Shown here: positions 32,238 through 40,570 of the stretch, one piece after another
Layout: the number at the start of each line of letters is the position of its first letter
Numbering within the stretch: position 1 is the stretch's first letter
DNA from: Candidatus Megaera endosymbiont of Mesostigma viride
GTDB taxonomy: Bacteria > Pseudomonadota > Alphaproteobacteria > Rickettsiales > Rickettsiaceae
NCBI GenBank assembly: GCA_020410825.1
Contig: CP084576.1
Coordinates: 1,178,001 to 1,242,000, forward strand
DNA length: 64,000 nucleotides
Direction: 5' to 3'
Translations under genes and position numbers: made by a program
Notes under the pieces: model-generated
What the model was told of the DNA's origin: nothing
The model's database searches: none
What the model saw: only the letters and a program-made list of their open reading frames with translations

Positions 32238-33215
32238 ACACCAGTTTCGCATTAGAAAGTTAAAAATTTTGCAAGTGCAAAAGGGATTTGATAGATGGTT
32301 TATTGTCTGATAATTGATAGCTGATGAGGGCAGCAACCATATGAACAAAAGCATTTGTAACCGATCTATGTCTTGAATGCTCAAATTTGCCTAGCAATTT
32401 GATTTTGCCGAAGACTGATTCTATTAATGCTCGTTTGAGTAATAATATTTTATCAATCAAAGACATAAACTTATTTTTCATATTTTTCTTCACTTTGGTG
32501 ATTATAAAGATTCCTTGTTCTAAAAGCTCTCTGAATAACTCTTGAGAGATATAGCCTCTATCGCCAAAAACCTTGCCAAACAAACCTTTAATCATAAGCT
32601 TTAATTGCGCTCTATCATCTTTATTACCGGAGCTAAACGATGCTTTGATTATGCCGCCTCTTTGATTGATCAATAAATGCAATTTTAAGCCGTAAAATCA
32701 ACCTTTTGTCGTCTTGCTACGCGCTGCAATTCCTGCAAAAACTCTGTGCATAGAAATACGATAACGTTTACACACCTCAAGGCTACTTGAGTCAATAAAA
32801 GATATGCCGTCGCATTTATCCATAATAGAGTTGAGCATTAACACTAACAGTGGTAGATATGAGCTGATTAGTTTGATGAATTGGCAGTAACTAACTCCCC
32901 TAAAATCCCGCTGGTGATAAATCCAGATTTGCTTTAGATAGTAGTTTTTAAAACAGTCATAGGATGATTGCCAATATCCTATGATTATTGTTATAATCTC
33001 GCTTCTATTAAGCCTGCCCTGACAGCCTGTTTTATTATTGTTATTTGCAATCAAACCTGTCTTGTTATCTAATTCTTTTAAAAAGTCATCGACGTGGCAA
33101 TATATTTCTGTAAAATCCATTTTCATAGGTTATTTCTGTTATTTTGTAAAATGAAGTAACCTATAACCTACTTGTTTACTGCTGTACACCTAACTTTCTA
33201 ATGCGAAACTCGCGT
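32238..33215 (-). mobile_element. IS982-family insertion sequence, complete copy
   Basis: A 978-base element. The perfect 20-bp inner inverted repeat AGTTTCGCATTAGAAAGTTA occurs at 32243-32262 and inverted at 33191-33210. Adding the outer bases gives ends beginning ACACC and ACGCG, in keeping with IS982 ends that start with AC, and the left end agrees with the second copy at 63729. I see no direct repeat of the target at the two flanks, and the flanking gene fragments are unrelated. Confidence 0.88.
32260..33126 (-). pseudogene. IS982 transposase with one in-frame nonsense codon
   Basis: One continuous frame of 288 codons, broken only by a TGA at 32698-32700. The first part has GVSYCQFIKLISSYLP, the first catalytic Asp region FIDSSSLEVCKRYR and FAGIAARSKTTKG. 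The second has FGKVFGDRGYISQELF, a KKNMKNKFMSL stretch and the Glu region KRALIESVFGKIK then FEHSRHRS, all typical of the IS982 DDE transposase. The TGA stands where IS982 proteins have Trp (KGWFYG), so a single TGG-to-TGA change explains it. TGA is a normal stop elsewhere in this window. Confidence 0.88.
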
Positions 33216-33222
33216 TTATTAG

Positions 33223-34374
33223 GTTGCATCCCGTATTGCAGATGCTTCCGGAGATCTACTTAAAAAACTGACTGAATTATTCAAGGAGTTTTGAATAGAT
33301 TGCCGGTTTGCTCTGGGAAACCAGGTAATTGAACCCGAGTATCATATCGAGATTAAGAAGGAGCAGATAAAAGACACCGTTTATACCCAGGTAATGTGTG
33401 AAGAGCCCAGAAACAGATACAACTGTCATGACAGTCTGACACTAAGCTGCAGCAAAAGAGGCATGGCATGGGGTTCTTGGCAAAATAGGACAATGGTTAA
33501 AACTTTTGGCGAGTTGCCTATGCGTTGGTGGACTGTAGGTCGATATGATAATTCTACAAACGGTCACAGTATTAGTTGCGGCAAGTGGACTATCAACTCT
33601 GCTTATAGTCAGGAAATGGCAACGTATATAGCCGGCATTATTGGTACTAGGTTAGAACAGGTTTATGTTGGCTATCAAAACATAGTACTTGTACCCGCCC
33701 TGGATTGTGGTTCAGTTAACGTAGATTTTAGTAATTGCGATTTGCGGTGGTGTCTCTATTCCGGCATATCATCTGCTCGTGTAACATTCCATTACCAATA
33801 TAGGGACGGATATCCTGTATGTGAGCAGTGGCCAGAAGATTGGAGCCAGACATGTATACTCCAATCTAAAAAAATAGCCGAATATACGAATTGCTGCCAA
33901 GTAGACATGAAGGGTTGGGGAAAAGAATTCGGGGCAAGGTGTAGTAAGGACGAGCAGCTTCTAGCAAGTAGCAGGTCAAAGAATTTATGTGTGTATGTAG
34001 GTAAGGAAAAAGTAAAGTCGCTCGGGGTAACCACCGTTGTTAAACATCATTTCTGCTGCTTTGGCAATATGCTCGATAAAGTGGTGCAGGTGCAAGGGAG
34101 AAAAGAGCTTGGGCTAAACTTCGGTAGCGGAGGATCGCCAAACTGTCGTGGACTGACATTTACGGAAATGCAGAGGATAGATTGGGAGCAGGTGGATTTT
34201 ACGGAATTCATTGAAGATTTCAAAGGAAAGTTTTTTGGTAAATATCAGTCACCTAACCCTGATGAAATTGCAGGAAGAGTGAATAGCTCAATGCCAGGTA
34301 TTAGAAAAGGTGATGATGATCCTTTCCGCCGAGTAATACGACCGGCTGGAGCAGCAATATACCTGATGAGCTAG
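33223..34374 (+). pseudogene. traN: TraN-like conjugation protein remnant
   Basis: The largest open part starts at the ATG at 33394 and encodes 326 residues; the same frame is open back to a TGA at 33292, and before that to about 33223. The product is Cys-rich, with CSKRGMAWGSW, FCCFGNMLDKVVQVQGRK and a C-terminal FTEMQRIDWEQVDF, which is the pattern of the TraN mating-pair stabilisation protein of F-like systems. The N-terminal half and signal peptide are missing because IS982 lies upstream. Codon use and Trp/Cys content differ from the core genes. It is probably a relic of a RAGE conjugative element. Confidence 0.8.
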
Positions 34375-34393
34375 AGGATTAAGAGTAGCGGTG

Positions 34394-34636
34394 ATGAAAA
34401 AAATAACCTGCAATATTCCGATGTTTTTACTGATTGGCTTAATGGTATTGCCTTCTATGGCTTTGGCTGAAGTCGGTTTTTTAGATCAGCGTTACCGTGG
34501 CTGGTTATGGTTTGAAGAAAAAGAAAATGTATCCGGTTTAAAGGCTGGCGCAAGTACAGCAAGCAGAGCACAGGCAAATGAAGAAATTACGGTAGAAGAG
34601 GCAAAAGCAGAGGTTGAAAGCAGTACGCCAAGGGAA
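34394..34636 (+). pseudogene. traF: TraF 5' fragment interrupted by a group II intron
   Basis: 81 codons from the ATG at 34394. A signal peptide (IPMFLLIGLMVLPSMALA) is followed by EVGFLDQRYRGWLWFEEKE, which resembles the mature N-terminus of F-type TraF, a periplasmic thioredoxin-fold pilus assembly protein, and an acidic Ala/Glu stretch. The frame enters the group II intron at 34637. It follows the traN remnant by 19 bases, keeping the F-like gene order. I could not find the remaining exon downstream. Confidence 0.7.
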
Positions 34637-35117
34637 GTGCGTAAGGATCAGTTGGTGAGAATCCGACCTATGTAAAGGCTAACCATCAGCATAGAACTAA
34701 CCATTGCATTGTGGGAGGTGATAAACACACTGAAGCCAATGGTAAGGACATATCAGGCCGCAACGAAAGTGAAGGTATTGAGCTCCGAAATATTCGAGAT
34801 CATAGAGGCCGACGTTTTTGCATTATGCGGAAGGCAGTATGAATGGTGGCGTTAAGGTAAGTTATCATTCTCCCTATCGGGGTCAAAGTCCGTGGCATGG
34901 TATGAGATGGAGTTTACGTAAACTTGGGAGATCTTCTGTGTTCTCGGAAGAGTATGTCGGGACAAGTCAAAACAGGCGAGAACTGACAAATGATACAGAA
35001 GAAGTCAGACTGACTGATAGTACTTGGAGCATAGGAAAGCTATGTACATGGGGAAGCGGTCCGAAATGGGAAGCCTGGTTAAGTACCAGTCATAATAATA
35101 CACTGAGGTTATAATAA

Positions 35118-36349
35118 ATGATGCAGGTTAAACTTAATCAGATAGCTAGAAGAGCGAAGCAGGATAGAGGGCTAAAATTCACATCGTTAATACATCATGT
35201 GAATGAGGTTAATCTTGCAGAATGCTATCAAGAACTAAAAGCTAATAAAGCTTGTGGAATTGATGGCGAGACAGTGGAAACTTACGGTAAGAATTTACAA
35301 GAGAGGCTTGGTCAATTAGTGGCATCCATGAAGTCAACGCAATATTGTCCTAAACCAGTGAAGAGGGTTTATATCCCAAAAGCTGGTAAGAATGAGAAGC
35401 GTGGACTTGGTATACCATCAGTTGAAGATAAGTTAGTTCAAATTATGCTAAAGAAGATCTTAGAACAGATTTATGAAGCAGAGTTTTTGGATATATCTTA
35501 TGGATTCAGACATAAATTAAGCTGTCATGATGCGGTAAAAGCATTAGACAAAGCGGTTATGACTAAACCAATTAACTATATTGTAGAAGTAGATATCAAA
35601 GGGTTCTTTGATAATGTTAATCATTATTGGCTACAACGATGTTTAGAGGAGAAAATTATTGATCGTAATTTATTATGGTTAGTAAGGAGATTCTTAAAAG
35701 CTGGAGTAGTTGAGGATGGAAAGCAGTTAGCAACTGAGGTAGGAACTCCTCAAGGAGGAGTAATCAGTCCATTGATTTCAAACATATTCATGCATTATGC
35801 ATTTGATGAATGGATGAAAAGGCAATTTCCAGAAATAAAGTTCGAACGCTATGTAGATGATGCCCTGGCGCATTGTAGTTCAAAGATATTAGCAGAAAAA
35901 GTACTGGAAGCAATTAGAGTGCGATTAAAAGAATGTGGACTTGAGTTGCATCCAGATAAAACAAGAATAGTGATTGCAAAGATGTTGATAGGAAAAGCTC
36001 GTATGAGCATGAAAGTTTTGATTTTCTAGGCTATACATTTCGTCCCAGGTTATCAATGAATAAAGAAGGAAAAACGTTTGTAAACTTTACTCCTACAATT
36101 AGTCAGAAAGCTGCAAGTCGTATCAAGAAGGAGATACGAAGCTGGAAGCTACATCTACGCAGTGATAAGGATATAGGAGATCTAGCGAGAATGTTTAACT
36201 CTATAGTACAAGGGTGGGTTAACTATTATAGAAGATACTATAAATTGGCCATGTACCCAAGTCTAAGAAATATAGAGAAATATCTAACTCGATGGGTGAT
36301 GAAGAAATATAAAAGATACCAAAGACATCTGTCTTCAGCAGTTTTATAA
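35118..36349 (+). pseudogene. Group II intron reverse transcriptase/maturase, frameshifted
   Basis: Two overlapping frames together make a protein of about 410 residues. The first (35118-36029) has the RT domains: ANKACGIDGETVE, RGLGIPSVEDKLVQ, EVDIKGFFDNVNH, GTPQGGVISPLISNIF and the active site FERYVDDALAHC (YVDD, where most intron RTs have YADD). After HPDKTRIV one base appears to be missing near 35975; the shifted frame then continues with FDFLGYTFRPRLSMNKEGKT and the maturase domain MFNSIVQGWVNYYRRYY to 36349. The intron is therefore unlikely to move without help in trans. Confidence 0.88.
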
Positions 36350-36513
36350 TAAGATCTTTTTGATTGTATTTAAATGGATAAATCGTAGAAGTCAGAAGAA
36401 CAGTATGAATTTAGACCAATATCTAAAATATCTACAATGGAATCCATTACCGACACGGAGGATATGTTATGCAATGTATTAATTCTAGCTTTTATAGCAA
36501 ATGTTCCATTGAA

Positions 36514-36546
36514 GAGCCGTGTGCGGGAAAACTGCAAGCACGGTTC
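36514..36546 (+). ncRNA. Group II intron domain V
   Basis: 33-base hairpin with the conserved catalytic AGC triad near its start (GAGCCGTG), a GAAA-type tetraloop region and the returning strand CACGGTTC. This is the catalytic centre of the ribozyme and looks intact. Confidence 0.88.
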
Positions 36547-36631
36547 TGCGGGGGATGTCGTGGTAATGATCGTTTAATTAACAAATTAAGAGAAAATTAG
36601 AGGAAGAGAAATTATCACGGCGTCTACCTAA

Positions 36632-36940
36632 TTACTTATCCCTCAAAAATTAGTGATATGGAAAGGGGAACAAAAGGAGTTGACCATGATTTTTTGGAGA
36701 GATTAAAGAAACGTTACAGGTTAATCATACTATATAAAAACACTTAAACAAGGAAGAAGATAGAAAGTGAAGGAAGACAACTATCCCGTATAAATATATG
36801 TTACAAATAGAAGGGTAACAGAAGAGGATAAAATAATTATTCTTAATAAAATAGAATACTGGATTTATGAACCTATTCAAGCATCGATATTTCAAATACA
36901 ACATAATAATCTGAGCAGTAAGAGATAAATTAGAAATAGT
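36632..36940. other. Decayed region after the intron
   Basis: About 300 bases without a usable ORF. One frame at 36609-36743 gives a short stretch ending LKKRYRLIILYKNT that vaguely recalls Toprim-type primase relics, but part of it overlaps the intron end, so I give it no weight. Stops are dense in all frames. Confidence 0.4.
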
Positions 36941-37123
36941 ATGATTAAAGAAAATACCGCCATATTTGGAGATTATCTGATTATCATGCCCAAAATATCA
37001 TCGAAAAGTATAGACAGGGCGCTTTGTAACCTTCCATATCGTATCACCATAATAGATGGGAGAGGGTTATTCCTCCTGATTTATTATGTCAGGGAATATG
37101 GAAGAATAGTTAAAGACCATTAA
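36941..37123 (+). pseudogene. DNA methyltransferase relic (N6/N4 type)
   Basis: 60 codons only. The translation GDYLIIMPKISSKSIDRALC followed by NLPYRITII aligns by eye with the start of phage or restriction-type DNA methylases (GD-L--MP-I---SID---CDLPYG-T), where DLPY/DPPY is the catalytic motif IV; here it is degraded to NLPY. The later REYGRIVKDH matches the EY-RI-KD region. The rest is lost, so it is inactive. Confidence 0.65.
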
Positions 37124-37356
37124 ATAGCAGTTCTGATGGCAAACCAACCTAATATACTTGCAGAACAGATTCTAAAACTATAGAAATAGGTTTACAGGGG
37201 ATTTAAACTGAAAGTTTTAGTTTAATCAAAAGGGAAGTAAAATCATATACGCCACCAATTCTGTTACAATATTTTATCGCTCTAAATAAAATTTCAAGGA
37301 AGTTTTCGATAATTAATCAGCAGTGCTGGAATCATTGTAAAGAATTATTTAATTCT
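37124..37356. other. Decayed region before the recombinase
   Basis: About 230 AT-rich bases with frequent stops. It probably includes the ruined catalytic domain of the serine recombinase, but I cannot read it with confidence. Confidence 0.35.
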
Positions 37357-38501
37357 ATGCGAGACTCCACTTCGAATGAAAAACTAATTTGGAATATGAA
37401 TGTAGTAATGGCGCAATCTTTTGTTGATAGTTTAAGGGATAATGTAAATCGTAGCATAGAGCAGAAACTGCTTGGTGGAGAGTGGGTTAGTACTGCTCCT
37501 GTCGGTTATATTTGCATGTCAAGGGCGGTAGAAGGCAAGGTACGATAATTATAGATCATCAAAGGACACCTTTTATTAAAAGGCTTTTTGAAGAATATGC
37601 TACAGGTGCTTACACTATACCACAGATGCTGGCAAAGACCAGAGAATGGGGACTGACTAATTCAAGAGGCAATCAGGGTTATTTATGCCGTTCTCATATC
37701 CATTCAATACTGACTAATCCATTCTATTATGGAGTAATGCATTACCGAAGAGGTAAAAAGTTGTATCCGCATATTTATCAACCGATAATCTCAAAAGATC
37801 TTTTTGATGATTGTACGGCAGTGCTTAAAGGCTGGAATAAAAAACCATTTAAATGGGGAGAAAAAGATTATATATTTAGGGGGATAATAACTTGTGCAGT
37901 TACAGGCAGGTTAGTATCATCAGAAACCAAGAAAAGGAAGCGTGCCGACGGTTCAGATTATGAGATAACTTACCTTGGTGCATGGAGCCCTGAAAACCCA
38001 AATAAGAAGGTATTTATGAACGAAGAAATATTATTGAAAGAAGTTGAACAGATTTTTAAGTCGATGTACTTAGAGCCTGAGATGCTGGAAAAGGTTATAG
38101 GATATGTAAAAAGTTCGGCGGTAAACGAAAGAGATTATTATAAGACTCGTATATTAGAGCTGAATAAGGAGCTAAACAACGTAAAAAGCAAACTTGACAA
38201 ATTAATGGACTTTTACTTGGAGGATAAGCTTAGTGAAGCCGAATATGATGAGAAGAGGGGACAATTAATTATTACCCGTGACAAGATCATAAGGGAATTG
38301 GAAGTCAATAATAATGCAGACGATAATTTTAATGAAAGAATGATTGATGTACTTCAAATAGCTGCAAATGCTCATAAAGTTTTTCTTCTGTCGACAAATG
38401 AGAAAAAAAGAAGATTAATAAATTTAGTCTTATCGACAGTAAAATTGAAAGGCCGTAAGCTATTATATACTATTCGCGTCCAGCGTTTGATATGTTTGTA
38501 A
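37357..38501 (+). pseudogene. Large serine recombinase remnant
   Basis: Two frames. The first (37357-37548) covers the end of the resolvase domain: NMNVVMAQSFVDSLRDNVNR then QKLLGGEWVSTAPVGYI. A one-base shift near 37515 leads to the second (to 38501) with GGRRQGTIIIDHQRTPFIKR, the Recombinase domain SHIHSILTNPFYYGVMHYR, a zinc-ribbon region in which most Cys are lost (ITCAVTGRLVSS), and a coiled coil at about residues 215-270. The N-terminal catalytic Ser domain is absent or ruined. Such enzymes integrate or excise mobile elements; this one marks the right border of the accessory region. Confidence 0.85.
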
Positions 38502-38521
38502 AATTATCTAAAAATGAAGAA

Positions 38522-38598
38522 TGGCGCACCCGAGAGGAGTCGAACCCCTAACCTCTTGATCCGTAGTCAAGTGCTCTATCCAATTGAGCTACGGGTGC
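38522..38598 (-). tRNA. tRNA-Arg (anticodon ACG)
   Basis: The acceptor stem GCACCCG/CGGGTGC is perfect, the anticodon stem CTTGA/TCAAG encloses loop CTACGGA with anticodon ACG, and the T arm contains GGTTCGACTCC. Discriminator G and encoded CCA follow. It lies 20 bases beyond the recombinase remnant, on the opposite strand. Confidence 0.97.
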
Positions 38599-38663
38599 GT
38601 ATAAGGCCAATTATATGAACCAGTTACTTTATAGGACCAAATATATCAATTGTCAAGAATATC

Positions 38664-39527
38664 TCAGGAAATGGCGTTTATAAAAGAGTATGCATAAGGA
38701 TCACTAAATAACTTTCTTAAAAATTGATTATTCAAATTATGGCTAGTTTTATAACCATTGATCGTGCCGATAAAATGTGCACCTGTGGTGTATAAATCAC
38801 CCATTAAGTCAAGCATTTTATGGCGAGCAAATTCGTTGTCATGACGAAGTCCTTCATGATTAAGAATTGTATCTTTATCAATTCCAATAGCATTATCAAG
38901 TGAAGCTCCTTTAGCTAGTCCTTTACTTTGCAGGTAATTAAGATCTTGAAGGAAACCAAAAGTTCGTGAATCAGCTATTTCCTCTTTAAAATTATTGTCC
39001 CTGCAAAAAGTATGTTTCTGTTTTCCAATTACCTTATTTGCGAAATCAATTGTTAAGTCAATTACCATACTCTCTGAAGGAGAGGCAAAAATTTCAGTTC
39101 CAGAATCTTCAATTCTAATTTCTTTAAGTAATTTTAAATATTTTTTATGCGCATTTAAAATCCTGAACCCAGCACATTCAAGCATGAACACAAATGGTTT
39201 GCTGCTTCCGTCCATTATTGGTACTTCGGAACCATCAATTTCGACAATTAGGTTATCAATGCCACATCCCCAAATTGCTGCCATTAAATGCTCAATCGTT
39301 GAAACAGAGATATTAGCGTTATTTTTTATAGAAGTAGATAAAGAAGTATCGAACACGCTAGAGTAATTTGCTAAAATTTTATTATATACAGAAGAAACAT
39401 CAGTTCTAATGAAAACAATACCGACATTTTCGCTAGCAGGTCTTAATGTTACTTGAGTCTTATTGCCAGAATGTACCCCTATACCGAAACAGCTTATAGG
39501 GTTTTCAATAGTCAATTGGTTCATCAT
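38664..39527 (-). CDS. lpxC: UDP-3-O-acyl-N-acetylglucosamine deacetylase
   Basis: 287 residues. The early motif GIGVHSGN, the zinc ligand His in STIEHLMAAIWG and the second zinc site GLRHDNEFARHKMLDLMGDL, then GAHFIGTINGYKTSHNLNNQ, are all LpxC signatures. DGSEVPIMDGSSKPF is also conserved. This is the committed step of lipid A synthesis in the cytoplasm. It stands alone here, away from waaA-lpxK-lpxL at 14.7-17.9 kb. Two Met codons begin the frame. Confidence 0.97.
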   Translation of the reverse strand: MMNQLTIENPISCFGIGVHSGNKTQVTLRPASENVGIVFIRTDVSSVYNKILANYSSVFDTSLSTSIKNNANISVSTIEHLMAAIWGCGIDNLIVEIDGSEVPIMDGSSKPFVFMLECAGFRILNAHKKYLKLLKEIRIEDSGTEIFASPSESMVIDLTIDFANKVIGKQKHTFCRDNNFKEEIADSRTFGFLQDLNYLQSKGLAKGASLDNAIGIDKDTILNHEGLRHDNEFARHKMLDLMGDLYTTGAHFIGTINGYKTSHNLNNQFLRKLFSDPYAYSFINAIS

Positions 39528-39796
39528 TTGTTAACTAATGTAAAAAATATTTAATGTCTGAATTCTAGGGGCTGCAATATATAAATGGCAAATAAAATTT
39601 TATTACGTAATGTTTCATACGTAATAGCTAGTGGCTAAAATTAAAATACTTCGTCTAAAATTTTGTTATTAAGCAAAATAAAAAGCTAGGTTTTGCTCTG
39701 GAATCTGTTATTATTCTCTTGAATTTTAGGGGGGCTTGGCTTTATATTCCCCAATATTACTAACTTTTAAAGTTACTATATAATTAAAATAAATTT
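39528..39796. other. Intergenic gap between lpxC and the glmU-like gene
   Basis: AT-rich divergent promoter region of about 270 bases. I see no ORF or RNA gene. Confidence 0.4.
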
Positions 39797-40540
39797 ATGC
39801 AAAGACAAATTGTTATTTTAGCTGCCGGAAAAGGTAGTAGGATGAAATCAAATCTACCCAAAGTAATGCACAAAATAGGCGATAAGACAATGCTTCAAAT
39901 GGTAGTAGATAATGCCTATGCTGTTACTAAAGATATTATATTGGTATATTCAGATCACATAGCTGAATATCTATCTGCTTTTGCAAATCAGTGTAAGTTT
40001 GCTCTGCAGAATGAACAACTTGGTACTGCGCACGCAGTCTGGGTTGCTAGTGCTTTAATCAATAATAATATACAAAATGCGGTTATCTATGGGGATAACC
40101 CGCTTATTACCCCGGAAATAATTACAGAATTATTCAATCATCTTGAGACCTCTAGGTCTGCGGTAGTAACATTAGCATTTAAACACGAAGAACCAAATGC
40201 ATATGGCAGAATAATCCAAGATGCCGGAGGGAATTTTAAAAAGATAGTTGAATTTAAAGTAGCTACTGACTTGGAAAAGAAAATAAAATTATGTAATTCT
40301 GGAATAATGGCTTTTGCTCCAGGTATTTTACAAAAATATTTACCTGCTTGTATTAATCGGTCTCGGAATGTTAATAATAGCGAATTATACTTAACTGAAA
40401 TAATAGAAATCTGTAGCAATGCGGGTGAAAAAGTAAGTTATTATACCTCTAAAAATCACCATTTAGTGATAGGAATAAATACGCAAGAAGAACTGCAGGC
40501 GGCTAATGATATTATTAATAATCGCAAATTTCCTCTATAG
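39797..40540 (+). CDS. glmU: GlmU-type UDP-GlcNAc pyrophosphorylase, N-terminal domain only
   Basis: 247 residues, roughly half the normal bifunctional GlmU (about 450). The nucleotidyltransferase signature ILAAGKGSRMKSNLPKVMHK is at residues 7-26, with NEQLGTAHAV and YGDNPLI following. The C-terminal left-handed beta-helix acetyltransferase is absent, and the gene ends cleanly rather than by frameshift. Acetylation of GlcN-1-P would need another enzyme or imported precursor. The truncated form fits other Rickettsiales. Confidence 0.88.
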   Translation: MQRQIVILAAGKGSRMKSNLPKVMHKIGDKTMLQMVVDNAYAVTKDIILVYSDHIAEYLSAFANQCKFALQNEQLGTAHAVWVASALINNNIQNAVIYGDNPLITPEIITELFNHLETSRSAVVTLAFKHEEPNAYGRIIQDAGGNFKKIVEFKVATDLEKKIKLCNSGIMAFAPGILQKYLPACINRSRNVNNSELYLTEIIEICSNAGEKVSYYTSKNHHLVIGINTQEELQAANDIINNRKFPL

Positions 40541-40570
40541 GAAAACAAAATAGGTGAATAAAACTTTATT

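Larger units (their letters stand above)
34637..36631 (+). mobile_element. Group II intron (RmInt1-like), inserted in the traF remnant
   Basis: The 5' end is GTGCG (34637), followed by the conserved domain I hairpin GTTGGTGAGAATCCGAC. About 480 bases of ribozyme precede the maturase gene. Domain V (36514-36546) reads GAGCCGTGTGCGGG, then AAAACTGCAAGCACGGTTC, a textbook form. A 14-bp stem between 36554-36567 and 36611-36624 is a plausible domain VI, with an unusually large loop. The 3' boundary near 36631 is an estimate. The maturase lacks an endonuclease domain and resembles class D introns. Confidence 0.85.

Noticed and set aside
32698..33294. TGA read as tryptophan, suggested by in-frame TGA codons in the transposase and traN remnants
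   Set aside because: TGA ends rpoD and gyrB in this window, and the affected genes are decaying mobile elements, so ordinary nonsense mutation is enough.
34818..35114. 98-residue open frame before the intron maturase
   Set aside because: It lies within the ribozyme part of the group II intron and has no protein-like features.
36609..36743. Toprim-like reading ending in LKKRYRLIILYKNT
   Set aside because: The first part overlaps the likely domain VI of the intron and the similarity is too weak to name.
38502..38598. tRNA-Arg as attachment site of the accessory block
   Set aside because: I could not find a duplicated tRNA 3' end in the block, and large serine recombinases do not usually use tRNA genes.
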